DNA from: Siphonodentalium dalli
Lineage: Eukaryota; Mollusca; Scaphopoda; Gadilida; Siphonodentaliidae
DNA length: 64,000 nucleotides
Direction: 5' to 3'
Assembly (NCBI GenBank): GCA_032622095.1
Contig: CP136061.1
Coordinates: 42,103,797-42,167,796, forward strand
Positions 1 through 11,039 of the stretch are shown piece by piece (within the stretch, counting starts at the first letter, position 1; each line of letters begins with the position of its first letter). The position numbers and the translations under genes are program-made. The notes below the pieces were generated by a model. That model had not been told where the DNA came from. It did no database searches and saw only the letters and a list, made by a program, of their open reading frames with translations.

Positions 1-151
1 AGTTGTGGGCTTTCCTCAGAATAAGAGAACAAAAGAGATAATATGGGTTTTATATTTTTATTTTATGATTGTTTGTATGTTTTGTTTTTGTTTTTTTTGG
101 CAATTATGTTTCATATTAATTGGTGGGAAATGTTTAGATAAAAAGTTCAAC

Positions 152-205
152 AAGAATGAGGTTCCCAGAGGGTGAATTTGGTGACATTAGCCCTCTGTGC
201 AAATG
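152..205. mobile_element. Fragment of CAAGCC-type foldback element
   Basis: The plus strand gaatgaggttcccagaggg and following bases match the arm of the 254 bp foldback seen intact at 24515 and 57051. Only one arm piece remains, just beyond the exon 16 donor. Nothing else recognisable lies in 1-232. Confidence 0.6.
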
Positions 206-232
206 TCGAGCACAATATTTTGACTGACATAC

Positions 233-396
233 CTTCATCTGTGTTTTTCTTGTCAGCTTCTTGTGGAAGCAGAGTTTCCTCCGTCTCTGGCTTCGGCGTA
301 TCAGTGACCGTGCCTGGTAGCTTTGGCGCTGTTCGTTGTTGAAATGTGCTGTTCGACAGATCGAAGTGGAACGAATCGAGGATCAATACAACTATT
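233..396 (-). CDS. UTP20: UTP20 exon 16 of window
   Basis: 164 bp, one base, 54 codons and one base. The acceptor is TTGTTACAG before AATAGTT and the donor is GATGAAG followed by GTATGT. It encodes IVVLILDSFHFDLSN, where ILD.FHFD is a UTP20 motif, followed by a low-complexity acidic linker rich in T, P, E and K. Linkers of this type separate HEAT blocks in the family. The gene continues to the left of the window. Confidence 0.92.
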
Positions 397-409
397 CTGT
401 AACAAAAGT

Positions 410-640
410 TGAAAACTTTATTCTATCTGTAGAACATAGCATGTATCATCAAAAACTTTATCCTATCAGTAGAACATAGCATGTATCATCAAAAACTTTA
501 TCCTATCAGTAGAACATAGCATGTATCATCAAAAACTTTATCTTATCTCTAGAACATAGCATGTATCATCAAAAACTTTATCTTATCTCTAGAACATAGC
601 ATGTATCATCAAAAACTTTATCTTATCTCTAGAACATAGA
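410..640. repeat. 39 bp minisatellite abutting exon 16 acceptor
   Basis: About six units of 39 bp with the core aaaactttatcctatc. On the minus strand the unit next to the exon contains TTCTACAG before ATAG, resembling the real TTGTTACAG before AATAG only 15 bp away; later units read TTCTACTG. It may have grown from the acceptor, but the resemblance is short. Confidence 0.8.
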
Positions 641-745
641 GATGAGAGGGTTTGATTGAATAAATTGTGGCTGCATGTTATCCATAAGAAGTTTGATGAG
701 AGAATCTGATTCACCATTTTATCTTTATTTATGGTGTGTACCTAC

Positions 746-1017
746 CTCACATACATCTTCTGTCGATCAGCTTTCTTCTTCAAGACTGACAGGAAGAACG
801 TCAGCTTTCCATAATACTGTTTCCATGGTAACTGTGTACAAATAGCTCCCATGGCTTCGACAGCCGTCTGTACTAGAGTTCTGTTCGTTCCGTATGTAGG
901 ATCGGTGACATATCGTCGAGTCAGTGGAAGGAAGTACATCATCAGTGCATTTTTGTCGACTTGATGACGTGAGAGGTGCCTCACTAATCTCCGTAATGCT
1001 CGATTTCTATTGTGCAA
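746..1017 (-). CDS. UTP20: UTP20 exon 15 of window
   Basis: 272 bp, 90 codons plus AG. The acceptor is TCTTCTAG before TTGCACA and the donor is GTGAG followed by GTAGGT. It starts LHNRNRALRRLVRHL, then helix-turn-helix blocks with MYFLPLTRRYV, LVQTAVEAMGAICTQLPW and YYGKLTFFLSVLKKKADRQK. The 'V.A+GAIC..LPW..Y' stretch matches the UTP20 HEAT unit that follows the basic motif. No flanking copies of its edges were seen. Confidence 0.95.
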
Positions 1018-1059
1018 CTAGAAGATAAATGTATGTCAGGGATTACTTTACTCATATTT

Positions 1060-1308
1060 ACGGTAGCGGGGTAATGTCGCAAGAGCTATACTCGTCCTTG
1101 ACCTCGATAAATGGCCTACTCGTAGGGCGCGCATCTATAATCTCAGATCGACTCCATTTCAATTTGACTTATATATCAGGATGTTCCACCCACTTTGGTG
1201 TTCTAGAAACCACATGAAAAAGACCTGTTAATTAGTTGAATACAACGTGACTGCAAATTCTGAGGTGAAGGTAGAGTATAGCTCTTGCGACATTACCCCT
1301 CTATCCGT
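1060..1308. mobile_element. 249 bp MITE with long terminal inverted repeats
   Basis: The ends ACGG...GGGTAATGTCGCAAG and its reverse complement form inverted repeats of about 35 bp (TATAGCTCTTGCGACATTAC near 1290). A second copy lies at 62455-62712. No coding capacity. No clear target duplication was found, so the superfamily is undetermined. Confidence 0.8.
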
Positions 1309-1609
1309 GTTTACGTATTACGTACTATTATATTTCACTTAGTTTCAAATTCGCATAAGAATACCAGAACGTTTTTTGTAAACTCCTTCTGTCCAAAGGC
1401 TGTATCGTTACTTCTTTGTCCCTGACCTTAGTTTCAACTAGAGCTGGGCCTGTCCAAGGTGGGACTAAGGAATTCAATCCCCCCCCCCCCGTATTCAACA
1501 TGTTATTAAAATTAAGTAGCCATTACCATATATTGGGCACTGAAATTATGTCAACAGATAACCCTAAACCTAAACCCCTTAATCTTAAACCTATTGACCA
1601 ACAAATGTG

Positions 1610-1990
1610 TGAATAAAAGCGCGGACAAAATTATGCATGTTGCGAAAATGTTTTAAGTCGAAAAAGGGGAATAACTCCACCAAAAAAGTCGCATAGATGT
1701 CATTATCACAGGTTCCCATGGTACTAAATATCTGTGCCAAGTTTCTAAAACATTGACCTAAAAATGTAGGAATAAAAAGCTCGGTCAAAATTATGCATGT
1801 TTTGCAAATTTTCTAAGTAAAAAAAGGGAGATAACTCCATCACAAAAAGTCAGACAGATGTCATAATCGCAGATGCACAGGTTCCCATGGTACTAAATAT
1901 CTGTGCAAGTTTAAAAGAAATTGACTGAAAAATGTAGGAATAAAAACTTGGACAAATTCGTGTTCACGGGTGTACAGACAGACAAGCTGA
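1610..1990. repeat. Molluscan-type interspersed repeat, two to three diverged units
   Basis: Repeated phrases 'aggaataaaa', 'aattatgcatgtt' and 'aaaaaggg..ataactcca' in units of about 160 bp. It is related to 14635-14745. Short open frames here are not conserved between units. This type of repeat is familiar from mollusc genomes. Confidence 0.7.
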
Positions 1991-2214
1991 TTCCAGTATA
2001 CAACTCGTTGCAGGGGGTATCATGATGATCAGAGATAACTGCTGAGTATTGGTTGCAAGCATTATTATTTCTACTGGTCCAATATAATCTTTGCGCGATT
2101 CAAATAATTATAGTCATCATTGAGATAGAATTGAAGAGATAAAAACAAAAAAACACAACAATGAATATTTTAGGCTGCTGACTTGGAGAATATTATCGTG
2201 GGATTTCCTGTGTA

Positions 2215-2550
2215 AGGGTTAGTGGGTTAGGTCTGACCTCTGACCCTCAATTCACGTGGTATTTACATGCCCTCACTTCTCATGATATTTATATATACAT
2301 CGCTTGTGTGTGGGTTAGTGGTTATGGGCTGACCTCTGATCCTCAATTCTCAAGGTATTTACATGCAGCGTGCAGGTTAGTAGTTTAGGTCTGACCCTCA
2401 ATTTTCCAGGTATTTACATGCAGTGTGCAGGTTAGTGGTTTAGGTCTGACCTCTGACCCTCAATTTTCAAGGTATTTACATGCAGCGTGCGGGTTAGTGG
2501 TTTAGGGCTGACCCATGACCCTCAATTTTCAAGGTATTTTCAGCAGCCCT
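2215..2550. repeat. Minisatellite of about 60 bp, five units
   Basis: Units contain 'ggttagtgg', 'tctgacc', 'gaccctcaatt' and 'aggtatttacatgca', with variable length. Confidence 0.85.
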
Positions 2551-2680
2551 TGATTATTATTACAACATGCTATTGGAAAATAATAACGCAATATGGGTAC
2601 AAAATTGTACTTATTTTATTGTACATTCGGCCAGTTTCATTAACCTGTGTAAGTTTTGTCTTATATTGAAGCACATTTAA

Positions 2681-2904
2681 CCATTTCATGACGGGAGCTG
2701 CATTGGTGCAACATTAAATATCCTGTGACAGTGCATTCTGTTGTATATCCGAGTCTCACATAGGGCTTACAAAGTCAAGGTAAATATTGTTAGGGCAATG
2801 TATTCTCTTATATATGCGAGGCTCCCTGTGTGAACTCGAATATATAAGAGAATGCATTGTTACAGGGTTTTCGCAAAATTTCGGGGGCTCCAGGCATGGA
2901 AGGG
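2681..2904. mobile_element. piggyBac-like TTAA MITE, family P2
   Basis: Flanked by TTAA at 2677-2680 and 2905-2908. Ends are CCATTTCATGACGGGAGCTG and CTCCAGGCATGGAAGGG, imperfect inverted repeats. The interior carries two copies of the CATTCTCTTATATATGCGAG-type palindrome. TTAA duplication plus CCC ends is the piggyBac hallmark; no transposase. Confidence 0.82.
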
Positions 2905-3000
2905 TTAAATTAATGATTGATTTTTATTTTTAAACATTTCGTGCTAAAACTGCTTTATGTTGTGAACCTGTGGTACAACAAACATAAACATTGAACCAAC

Positions 3001-3138
3001 CTGAATGTGTTTCATATTTTCAAAGAAATCGGCTTCTGGATCCTTGTCTTGTATTGCAGCCAAATCACGCAGCAACGGGTCCTTAGGGAAGCAGCTAGCA
3101 AGTGTCGCTAGGATACCAATACACTCATTCCTCACAGT
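3001..3138 (-). CDS. UTP20: UTP20 exon 14 of window
   Basis: 138 bp, 46 codons, phase 0. The acceptor is TTTTACAG before ACTGTGA and the donor is ATTCAG followed by GTTGGT. It encodes TVRNECIGILATLASCFPKD, PLLRDLAAIQ and DKDPEADFFENMKHIQ. D-P-E-x-D-F-F-E-N-x-x-H-I-Q is a hallmark of UTP20 and is completed by the basic L-H-N-R-x-R-A-L-R-R-L of exon 15, split exactly at the junction. Confidence 0.95.
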
Positions 3139-3205
3139 CTGTAAAAATAGAGTTTACCAAGCAACATAAAATTATGGCTCCAAAAGGATGAATAGATGGA
3201 CTCAT

Positions 3206-3506
3206 GCCTCAAAATATGGTGCTGGAAATTTGCAGAATGAGGTCCCCAGAGGGTTAGCATACTAAATGCACCCTCTGGGGACCTCATTATGCATGGCCTC
3301 TATTATGAGAGACCTAACATAGATTTAAGTTTCCAGATGGTGAAGATGGTGCTGGGCCCCTTGATTGTGTACTGTATCATCTGCCCATTTGGGGATAGAG
3401 AGAAACTAAACTAAAAAAAAAACTCACTGTGATGTGTATTGTCACTAAAATCACTCTTTGGGGACCTCATATCGCACATGACCAGCACCATATATTGTTT
3501 TGAGGC
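3206..3506. mobile_element. Diverged foldback element
   Basis: Ends GCCTCAAAATATGGTGCTGG and its near reverse complement (from about 3482) enclose two short hairpins with the 'ccctctggggacctcat' arm shared with the CAAGCC foldback family. Confidence 0.65.
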
Positions 3507-3733
3507 CTGCCGAGACTCAACTGAGGACTAAAATATCTGACATAGTCAGTGATAATATGATACCTTAAATGAACATGGCTCATTCGAACCTCCAAATATT
3601 GTCTACATAATATGGATGGATGGATATGATAGGCCAATAAATAAACGACATATTGGCGGCTTCATATGCTCTCAAAAAGATTTGCCAAAGTCACAGCCAT
3701 TTTCTAGCCGTTTTCAATTTTTCACCAGAAGGT

Positions 3734-3855
3734 TAAGCAGAATGATCCCGAGAGGGTGAATTTGGTGATGCTAGCCTGAAGGGCGATATAGTATAATTAA
3801 ATTCACCCTCTGGGGACCTCATTCTGCAATGACAGACACACTATTTGCAGGCTTG
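3734..3855. mobile_element. Half copy of CAAGCC foldback element
   Basis: One hairpin arm pair and a right end reading tgcaggcttg; the left half is missing. Confidence 0.7.
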
Positions 3856-3910
3856 TGCATGCCAAATAGAAAGCTGCTGTAATCAATATCCTTCTCCGTA
3901 CCACATACTA

Positions 3911-4131
3911 CACTAATGCCCTAAGTAATGGACTCCTTAAAGTAATAACCACAGCAGAATTATGGGTAACTTTTCAGGATTTAGTCGGAAATATGGCTTG
4001 TTGCCATTCATCGGAAAGCTCTTGGGTAGAGCTTTCCAATGAATGGCAACAAGCCATATCTCCGACTAAATCCTGAAAAGTTACCCATAATTCTGCTGTG
4101 GTTAAGGAGTCGATTACTTAGGGCATTACTG
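3911..4131. mobile_element. Tc1/mariner-like hairpin MITE (221 bp)
   Basis: Almost fully self-complementary, with ends CACTAATGCCC and GGGCATTACTG flanked by TA. The same family occurs at 33485-33660. TA flanks and CAGT-type ends suggest Tc1/mariner mobilisation. Confidence 0.82.
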
Positions 4132-4423
4132 TAGCTATGCCAAAGGTCAAGGGTAGAAAAGTCCAGAATGGTTTGATAATTAATATAGTCTGCATCCAAT
4201 AAATGACTGACAATTGGGCACAGTTAGAACGGAGTGTACAGAACATGTCAGTAAAATAGAGTTTGACTAAGCCTGTGATATAAATTTGTTGCCTTCAGAA
4301 ATTGCTGCGACCAGGGCATTTATCGTCCACAGAAATTTAAGTGATGAGCCTGGTGTATTTGATTACTAGTTCACTACTTATATATAACAAAACATAAATT
4401 TGTTCTCAGCGTTATAAACATAC

Positions 4424-4579
4424 CTCGAGTTTGTGTTTGATTCCTCTCCGTACAGGCACCAGTATCCCGTTCTTGATGACAGCTTTGAACTGGACATCCA
4501 CATGTTCCGTATCACGGAACTGTTTGATTATGTTGTTAATACAGTTTGTACTGCTATCTCTTAGAGACATGTCATCCAC
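4424..4579 (-). CDS. UTP20: UTP20 exon 13 of window
   Basis: 156 bp, 52 codons, phase 0. The acceptor is TGATTACAG before GTGGATG and the donor is CTCGAG followed by GTATGT. It encodes VDDMSLRDSSTNCINNIIKQ, then FRDTEHVDVQFKAVIKNGIL and VPVRRGIKHKLE. DMSLRD..S..C...II is the conserved UTP20 block directly after the exon 12 segment, which shows nothing is missing across the giant intron. A near-identical copy of its start and acceptor follows at 4618-4690. Confidence 0.92.
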
Positions 4580-4617
4580 CTGTAATCAGTAATACCTGTA
4601 ATTAACCTTGGTTACAT

Positions 4618-4690
4618 TGTTAATACAGTTTGTACTGTTATCTCTTAGAGACATGTCATACACCTGTAATCAGTAATACCTGTAATTAAC
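4618..4690 (-). repeat. Recent copy of exon 13 start plus acceptor
   Basis: 73 bp copy of 4534-4606 at an 84 bp offset, with two differences by eye. The acceptor (TGATTACAG) is fully preserved, followed by GTGTATGAC instead of GTGGATGAC. The copy contains no donor, so use of this acceptor would lengthen the transcript through intron into the real exon. A hAT element inserted at its outer end. Confidence 0.92.
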
Positions 4691-5782
4691 TAGAGATGGG
4701 CGGTTGTGAAATTTTGCCTCGGTTTCGGTTTCGGTTGTGGAAAAAAAGTTGAGTCTCGGTTTCGGTTTTTATTAATAAAAATTACTAATGTGAACAAAAT
4801 CTAATTATGCTTCATCATATTACAAAGAAAACACACCAATTGTATCACCATAACTTGTGAGGTACATGTCCTTTTATAATATTAAATTATGTATCATATT
4901 GTTACTATTACATGTATATTGTTAATGTCCATGTCGAGTGGCAGTGCTAGAATGCAAGTGAGTCTGTGTATTGTGTATGACTGCAATTCAGCATCATATG
5001 ATCATAAGTGTGAAATAATATAATGATCATTTATATTGGCATAAAACTAATGTGTGTGACTAGATATATGTGTATAGTTATGATTTGAAAAATAAAATTG
5101 GAAATAAACAACAAAATGAAAATAAAACATGACTAGAATCTCTCAATCACATTATCTGGCTATATGCCTATTACCATATTTAGGGAACATAATATTGTAC
5201 ACACTATACATGCATCCAATACAAGTCACCTGAATGAGTGCTATTTCTCAACAGTTTACCGACAAACGGTATAATTCATTCCGGCTCCGATTCCGGCATA
5301 ACATTTTTAATCAACGGCGCACAAATATATTTGACGATTTAACATCCAAACAGTGATAAAAACTAATAGGGAATGCGGGTAACAATCATTGATACCTTTT
5401 GATATCGTATCCTCGTTATCAAATTCACCTTTCAGAGTATTTGTACGGCCTTAATGATTAAAATAACATGAGAAATACACTGACTTGTGTTGTGTTTTTT
5501 ACGGCGAAAATAGGTGTACACGGAAGCAACGTAATTAATTCGTCGTGCGATTTCACCGTGCGAACTCCTTTCTGCATATATTACAGGCGGCACACTTAGA
5601 TTTCTTATCTTTCTTTGAATAATATTTCCACACAGGACTCGTTTGTTCGTCGTGTTCCGCCATGATTACAGGAAGTTGTGACAACCGAAACAACGGGTTT
5701 TCCCAACTTACCACGGTTGTCATTTCCGGTTTTTCCCGACAACCGAAACCGAACTGATTCCACGGTTAACCGCCCATCTCTA
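4691..5782 (-). mobile_element. Non-autonomous hAT element, 1,092 bp
   Basis: Ends TAGAGATGGGCGGTT and AACCGCCCATCTCTA, with a perfect 8 bp target duplication TAATTAAC (4683-4690 and 5783-5790). Subterminal GGTTTCGGTT repeats occur at both ends. It retains a small BED-finger reading frame on the minus strand (5553-5663) but no catalytic core. It inserted into the outer end of the exon 13 edge copy. Confidence 0.9.
5553..5663 (-). CDS. BED zinc-finger N-terminal remnant of hAT transposase
   Basis: 36 codons from ATG (cat at 5661-5663) to TGA: MAEHDEQTSPVWKYYSKKDK, then KSKCAACNICRKEFAR. The W..Y...KC..C pattern is the first half of a BED finger, as found at the N-terminus of hAT transposases. 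The histidine half is missing. The frame ends in CACG-GTGAAA, which may be a relic splice donor. Position near the element's right end and orientation fit a transposase first exon. Confidence 0.65.
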   Translation of the reverse strand: MAEHDEQTSPVWKYYSKKDKKSKCAACNICRKEFAR

Positions 5783-5929
5783 TAATTAACCCTTGGAACC
5801 CAGAATGAACTCTCTCATGCACTCAGTATACATTGGAATGGTCTATTCTTCATCAGTAAAGATTTCCTAATGACATGAGCAGACAACGACCATAGACACA
5901 TCTTAGGAATTCCCCAATATTAATAATAA

Positions 5930-6182
5930 AGTAAAGTAAAATATATAAAGAGGTTATATGTATAATCAACACCTATTGAAGAGGTTATATGTATAAACAA
6001 CACCTATTAGAGGTTGTATGTATAATCAACACCTACATGTATTAAAGAGGTGAATATATAATCAACACCTCTTAAAGAGGTTATATGTATAATCAACACC
6101 TACATGTATTAAAGAGGTTATATGTATAATCAACACCTACATGTATTAAAGAGGTTATATGTATAATCAACAGCTATTTACT
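5930..6182. repeat. Minisatellite of about 37 bp
   Basis: Six to seven units with 'agaggttatatgtataatc' and 'aacacctacatgtatt', of variable length. Confidence 0.85.
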
Positions 6183-6601
6183 TAAAAATTTGCATCATTT
6201 TCAATGGACAAAACACCAAAAGAGGCAAATAGGTCATGTGTCGCCATGACAACCTGTAATGCACGACATTACTCCAGATAGATTATCTTGCCATTTTCTA
6301 AACACACTGATTGATACAACGCATCAACTATTCCTAGTATGATTCGTCCATCAAATTCCTCTAAAAACATTCTTTCAGCACTTTGACAAACTTAATTACA
6401 CATTGATTTGTCATCTGATCAATCTTGCAGCAGATTCATTCAATTCAACCAGTGCATCAGAAGAGTTGTTATACGAGACCTCTACCTCGACCCAATAGTC
6501 TCATGGATGCTGACTACCTAATCAAAATTCTACTGCACGAAACACCCAAAGTGACAGAGATACCAGTCAGATCTAAAAAAAAACATGTTTGTTGTAGTTA
6601 A

Positions 6602-6994
6602 CCCTTTACCCAACAGAACAGCCCTGTGGCAATGCATTCTCTTATATATGCGAGTCGACCATAGGTCGCCTCGCATATATAAGAGAATGCATTGGCTTAA
6701 CACATTAAAAATTATAAAATTGTTAAAGAATGTAAGAAAAAAATGGTAAAAAGTGTTAAAAAAAGATTTTTTTTAGGCCAATGCATTCTCTTATATATGT
6801 GAGGCGACCTATGGTCGACTCGCATATATAAGAGAATGCATTGGCACAGGGCATAACTGTAACTATCACAATGTGGTCAAGGAGCCGGTTCCAATGATAT
6901 CCATATTTGTATGGTTCTATTGAGACAGACCGAAGATATTTTAGGCTGTTGAAGCTTTATTTGGCCGGTTTTGGCCGGTTTGTTGGGTAAAGGG
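6602..6994. mobile_element. piggyBac-like TTAA MITE, family P1 (393 bp)
   Basis: TTAA at 6598-6601 and 6995-6998. Perfect 14 bp terminal inverted repeats CCCTTTACCCAACA. Two hairpins built on CATTCTCTTATATATGCGAG are separated by an A/T-rich spacer. The terminal third is unique sequence shared with the copies at 17135 and 54034. Confidence 0.9.
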
Positions 6995-7027
6995 TTAACA
7001 ATTCTAATCATTTAAGGAGCGTGCCAG

Positions 7028-7894
7028 AGGATGATTATGGCGTCTGGATGCCAAATGAAAAACACTTCTACCTGCAAACACAAGACGGATTAAGATGATG
7101 ATTATGGCGTCTGGATGCCAAATGAATAACACTTCTACCTGCAAACACAAGACGGATTAAGATGATGATTATGGCGTCTGGATGCCAAATAAAAAACACT
7201 TCTACCTGCAAACACAAGACGGATTAAGATGATGATTATGGCGTCTGGATGCCAAATGAAAAACACTTCTACCTGCAAACACAAGACGGATTAAGATGAT
7301 GATTATGGCGTCTGGATGCCAAATGAATAACACTTCTACCTGCAAACACAAGACGGATTAAGATGATGATTATGGCGTCTGGATGCCAAATGAAAAACAC
7401 TTCTACCTGCAAACACAAGACGGATTAAGATGATGATTATGGCGTCTGGATGCCAAATGAAAAACACTTCTACCTGCAAACACAAGACGGATTAAGATGA
7501 TGATTATGGCGTCTGGATGCCAAATGAATAACACTTCTACCTGCAAACACAAGACGGATTAAGATGATGATTATGGCGTCTGGATGCCAAATGAAAAACA
7601 CTTCTACCTGCAAACACAAGACGGATTAAGATGATGATTATGGCGTCTGGATGTCAAATGAAAAACACTTCTACCTGCAAACACAAGACGGATTAAGATG
7701 ATGATTATGGCGTCTGGATGCCAAATGAATAACACTTCTACCTGCAAACACAAGACGGATTAAGATGATGATTATGGCGTCTGGATGCCAAATGAAAAAC
7801 ACTTCTACCTGCAAACACAAGACGGATTAAGATGATGATTATGGCGTCTGGATGCCAAATGAAAAACACTTCTACCTGCAAACACAAGACGGAT
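7028..7894. repeat. 67 bp satellite, 13 units, with 201 bp higher-order period
   Basis: Units start at 7028, 7094, then every 67 bp to 7831, with core 'gatgattatggcgtctgg'. The diagnostic variant 'aatgaataac' appears at units beginning 7094, 7295, 7496 and 7697, exactly every third unit; the others read 'aatgaaaaac' apart from one private change. Intronic, no retained reading frame. Confidence 0.92.
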
Positions 7895-7899
7895 TCACA

Positions 7900-8330
7900 A
7901 ACATCAATGAAAAGCACATTGAAGTGACAAGTTAATCAATCGAAACTGACATTTTGCCAAAAGTGTTGGCATGACAATGGATGGATTTTATATACAATCT
8001 AACCAATTTAATGATATGAAAACCATCAACAGGTCAACATATCTAATTTAAACAGGCGTCGAATCTGCCAATGAATGGGACCTAAATTCTCGTTACTATA
8101 TTCATTTTAGATATACATGTAAATACAACATTCACAGTTATTCAAAGATTTACAGACTAGTCCATAGCCGTCCTATTTGCCCGAAATATTTTAGATGATA
8201 TATTCATGGTTGTAACACAGTTTTTGTAGAATATACCTTGTATATACACATAAATATAACAAACTAGATTCAAATTAACCTCAAATATGTATAATTCTTA
8301 CAGAAATGTGAAAAATACTGTAAATAGCCA
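7900..8330. other. Intronic sequence, nothing recognised
   Basis: AT-rich, without open frames, palindromes or repeats that I can identify. Confidence 0.6.
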
Positions 8331-8332
8331 CA

Positions 8333-8470
8333 ACCCCCCCCCCCCCCCCCTCGAAATACCATTCAATTTGCACGAAAATGACCTAAATTTGACTCAAAAT
8401 AGCCTGAAAATCGCCCAAATTTGAGCTTTCAAAACATTTGGGGGGGGAGGGGTGCAGCCCTCCCAGAACC
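8333..8470. repeat. C-run and G-run flanked intronic repeat
   Basis: A run of about 16 C at 8334-8350 and a G-rich stretch at 8440-8455 (gggggggaggggtgcagcc) flank about 90 bp with repeated 'cctaaatttg..caaaat'. The two runs could pair or form a G-quadruplex. The 'ggggtgcagccctccc' phrase resembles a dispersed invertebrate repeat. Confidence 0.5.
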
Positions 8471-8471
8471 C

Positions 8472-10150
8472 CTGGCTCATATGGAGACTACATAATAGCT
8501 GATACAATATGGCATCAAGTTGGAACACCTCAATTTTGGGCGATCCCTCAAATATTCCCAAACAAAAATAAATTAGTCACAGATTGCTTTTCTTTCACAA
8601 GTGTATTATGTTACATACTAGTATGATTATATTTGAGCGGCTGCTCGCATATACATATGTATGGTACAGTAAAAGCTTTTCTTCAAAATCACGATGAAAT
8701 GATAACATATCACATCTTGTTTTTGACTATTTCTCATCCATATGTATTTTTAGGCAATGTATAATAATCGTACCATATGTACCATAACACAGCGATAAAC
8801 AGTAATAATGTTTGTTCTGAGAGCATAGACGTAACGCCATGGTATGCTTATTGTCCTTTTATGATGTAATTGTGTTGTTTACTACGTCTCCCTTGAATGG
8901 AGGAATAAACAATCTCTCTCTCTCTCTCTCTCTTGCAAAGAAATTGACTACATTTTGATTTGTTCGTTTCATTCAATAAACTTAAATGTTTTAAGGTCTT
9001 GCTGAGGGCAGAGCTTGCTTAATTATTCTATCTGTTTCTACTCTTGCCACGAAGTAAACAATATAGAGGAAGAATCGTGAGTCTTGTTAAATAAACTAAA
9101 TATTGATTAAGGCCTTTTTATGTTTAGACCTTGGTATCTGCATTTTTTATCCTCTTCTCATCTTTAGGTTCTATGCGTATCGACTTGAAAAAGCCTGGTT
9201 GTTACTCACAGGTACTCAAACCACGTGATACTGGTGAAGTTGGTTAATTGTACAATAGACAAGGATAAAGAGATTATTAGGAAATCCACATCCAAATCTT
9301 TGTGAAAAATAACGATTGAGAAACAAAGCTAATTATATTGCACATGTATATAATGAACATAGACACCTCACTCAGTGACTGGTGAATCCTGGTGAGTGGA
9401 GTACTTGAGAGGCAAAAATTTGAAAAGGTGTACGTATACCTGTGTGAAGTAGTAAATTCAGTTCTATACTGCTCACTATGGATATTTATATTCCATTTTT
9501 GTGAAGAAAGGCCCACAGGAGTTGTCGGCGAACAGGACTAGTGATGGCTAATGTGATACAGACTATATTGTTGTAGTATAAATGGGGCTGGTGTATATAT
9601 TTTGGGGAGATTTGAGTAATTTTGGGCGTGGTAGTTATAGCTAGAGTAGCTTTGGTCAGGATGGTTACATGTGATTGTCATAGTTTTAGTACAAGTCTAT
9701 TAAAGAATTCTCTGGATTCCACTTATTATTGGGACTAACCCAACACAACAGCGAGGGAAACATTACAATATGAATATTTTCACCCTCTGTAGTTATCTTC
9801 ATATATTATATCTCACGTGACTTTCTCGCATTCTGATTGGCTGCACACAGCTATACTATTTTACGATAGTACGCCAGTACGATTCCTACATGTCTACTAT
9901 TCTTAATCTATTTATAGTAACAAACTCATTTCTGAAATCGGGTTGCCGCCTGAAGATACGGCCAACCTTAAACTAAACCTTGTACGATACTTATTGCAAC
10001 ATATCATTAGATTTATTGGTGAATTGTAATGATCTTACAAATGTCCAATCATAGCTAGCCAATGTATATAATATTTTGTCTGTTTAGTTGCCAAGCGACC
10101 AGTCCTAATTTTGTAATGCCAGTGGACGTTATTTATAACATCCTTTTCCG
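8472..10150. other. Long intronic stretch; microsatellite only
   Basis: A (TC)n microsatellite at 8913-8933 follows 'ggaggaataaacaa', a context typical of a retroposon tail. Otherwise I see no exon, hairpin or transposase similarity. The open frame on the minus strand near 9277-9516 has no recognisable motif. Confidence 0.5.
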
Positions 10151-10720
10151 AAGTGTTACATAATATGCTACAGATGTGGCAAGGCCAGATATGGACAGCA
10201 AAATATACAAGTCTGCCAAGATATTAACACTGCAATCTCAGGAAAACCATCTCGTTCTGGTCAAATTGGAAAGTACCTTCTATCGGTTACTATTTGCGGA
10301 GTGCAAAGAAATAATTCAGGCAAATGAGCTTGATCTGGAAGTAAACCCTGAATGTGTTAAGGACATTTCTATGCACTATAGCTTCGATTTTACACAGCAA
10401 ATATTTTATCCCAATAATTGTCTGCAACATGGACCAATATATCTCTTAGTCCAGAAAATGTGTCATTTTGGTGTATCCTGTGAGGGTTCGTTCCCCTAAC
10501 AGGTGAACTATTTGATTGATGGAAGCAAACAGCATTGGTAAAGGATGGAGTAGTGTCATCAGCTACCTCAACCACTTCTTTAACCATTATACGATTGGCG
10601 AAAAAGAGATGCATCTTCACGTTGATAGTTGCAGTGGAAAAAAAACAATATATTTGGCACAATTTGTTAGTGTATGCTGCATCGCCGCCATGAGAGAACT
10701 GCGATACATTTTTTGAGGAT
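10150..10720 (+). pseudogene. Decayed transposon-associated protein fragment (DUF7869-like)
   Basis: Two open blocks, 10176-10499 and 10516-10716. The first encodes KIYKSAK, FYRLLFAECKEIIQANE and then HGPIYLLVQKMCHFGVSCEG. The second gives SYLNHFFNHYTIGEKEMHLH and VDSCSGK. I recognise the order 'P.GPIYF...KC..FGV..E', 'QVNYLIDE', 'ISYLHHFF', 'HLHADNC.GQNK' from a large family of transposon-linked proteins common in molluscs and cnidarians. Here a stop at 10497-10499 precedes QVNYLID, a frameshift follows near 10530, and the NC.GQNK motif is eroded to SCSGK. A related fragment lies at 25990-26160. Confidence 0.55.
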
Positions 10721-11039
10721 AGTTGACAGAACGCAATAATGTTGGACTGTTCGTTTCCAAAGGTAGCTGGCCATACCGACTGTTGTTATGGTCTGCTAAA
10801 ACAGAAATGATGGAAAACAGAGGTGTCGTGATTAGATGATATTCAGGATGTCGTGAGGCAGCCCCTACATTTCAGCAGAATTCACTGCCTCCACTTTAAA
10901 TATGTTATATTTACAGCAGAGACACTGCCAGAACATAGATAATTTATTGAGGTACACAGCCAGGACTTAAGATTATATTTAGGTACACTGCACTATACAC
11001 TGCATGGAGTCTGAAACTATTTAGGTACAAAGCAGCAGA

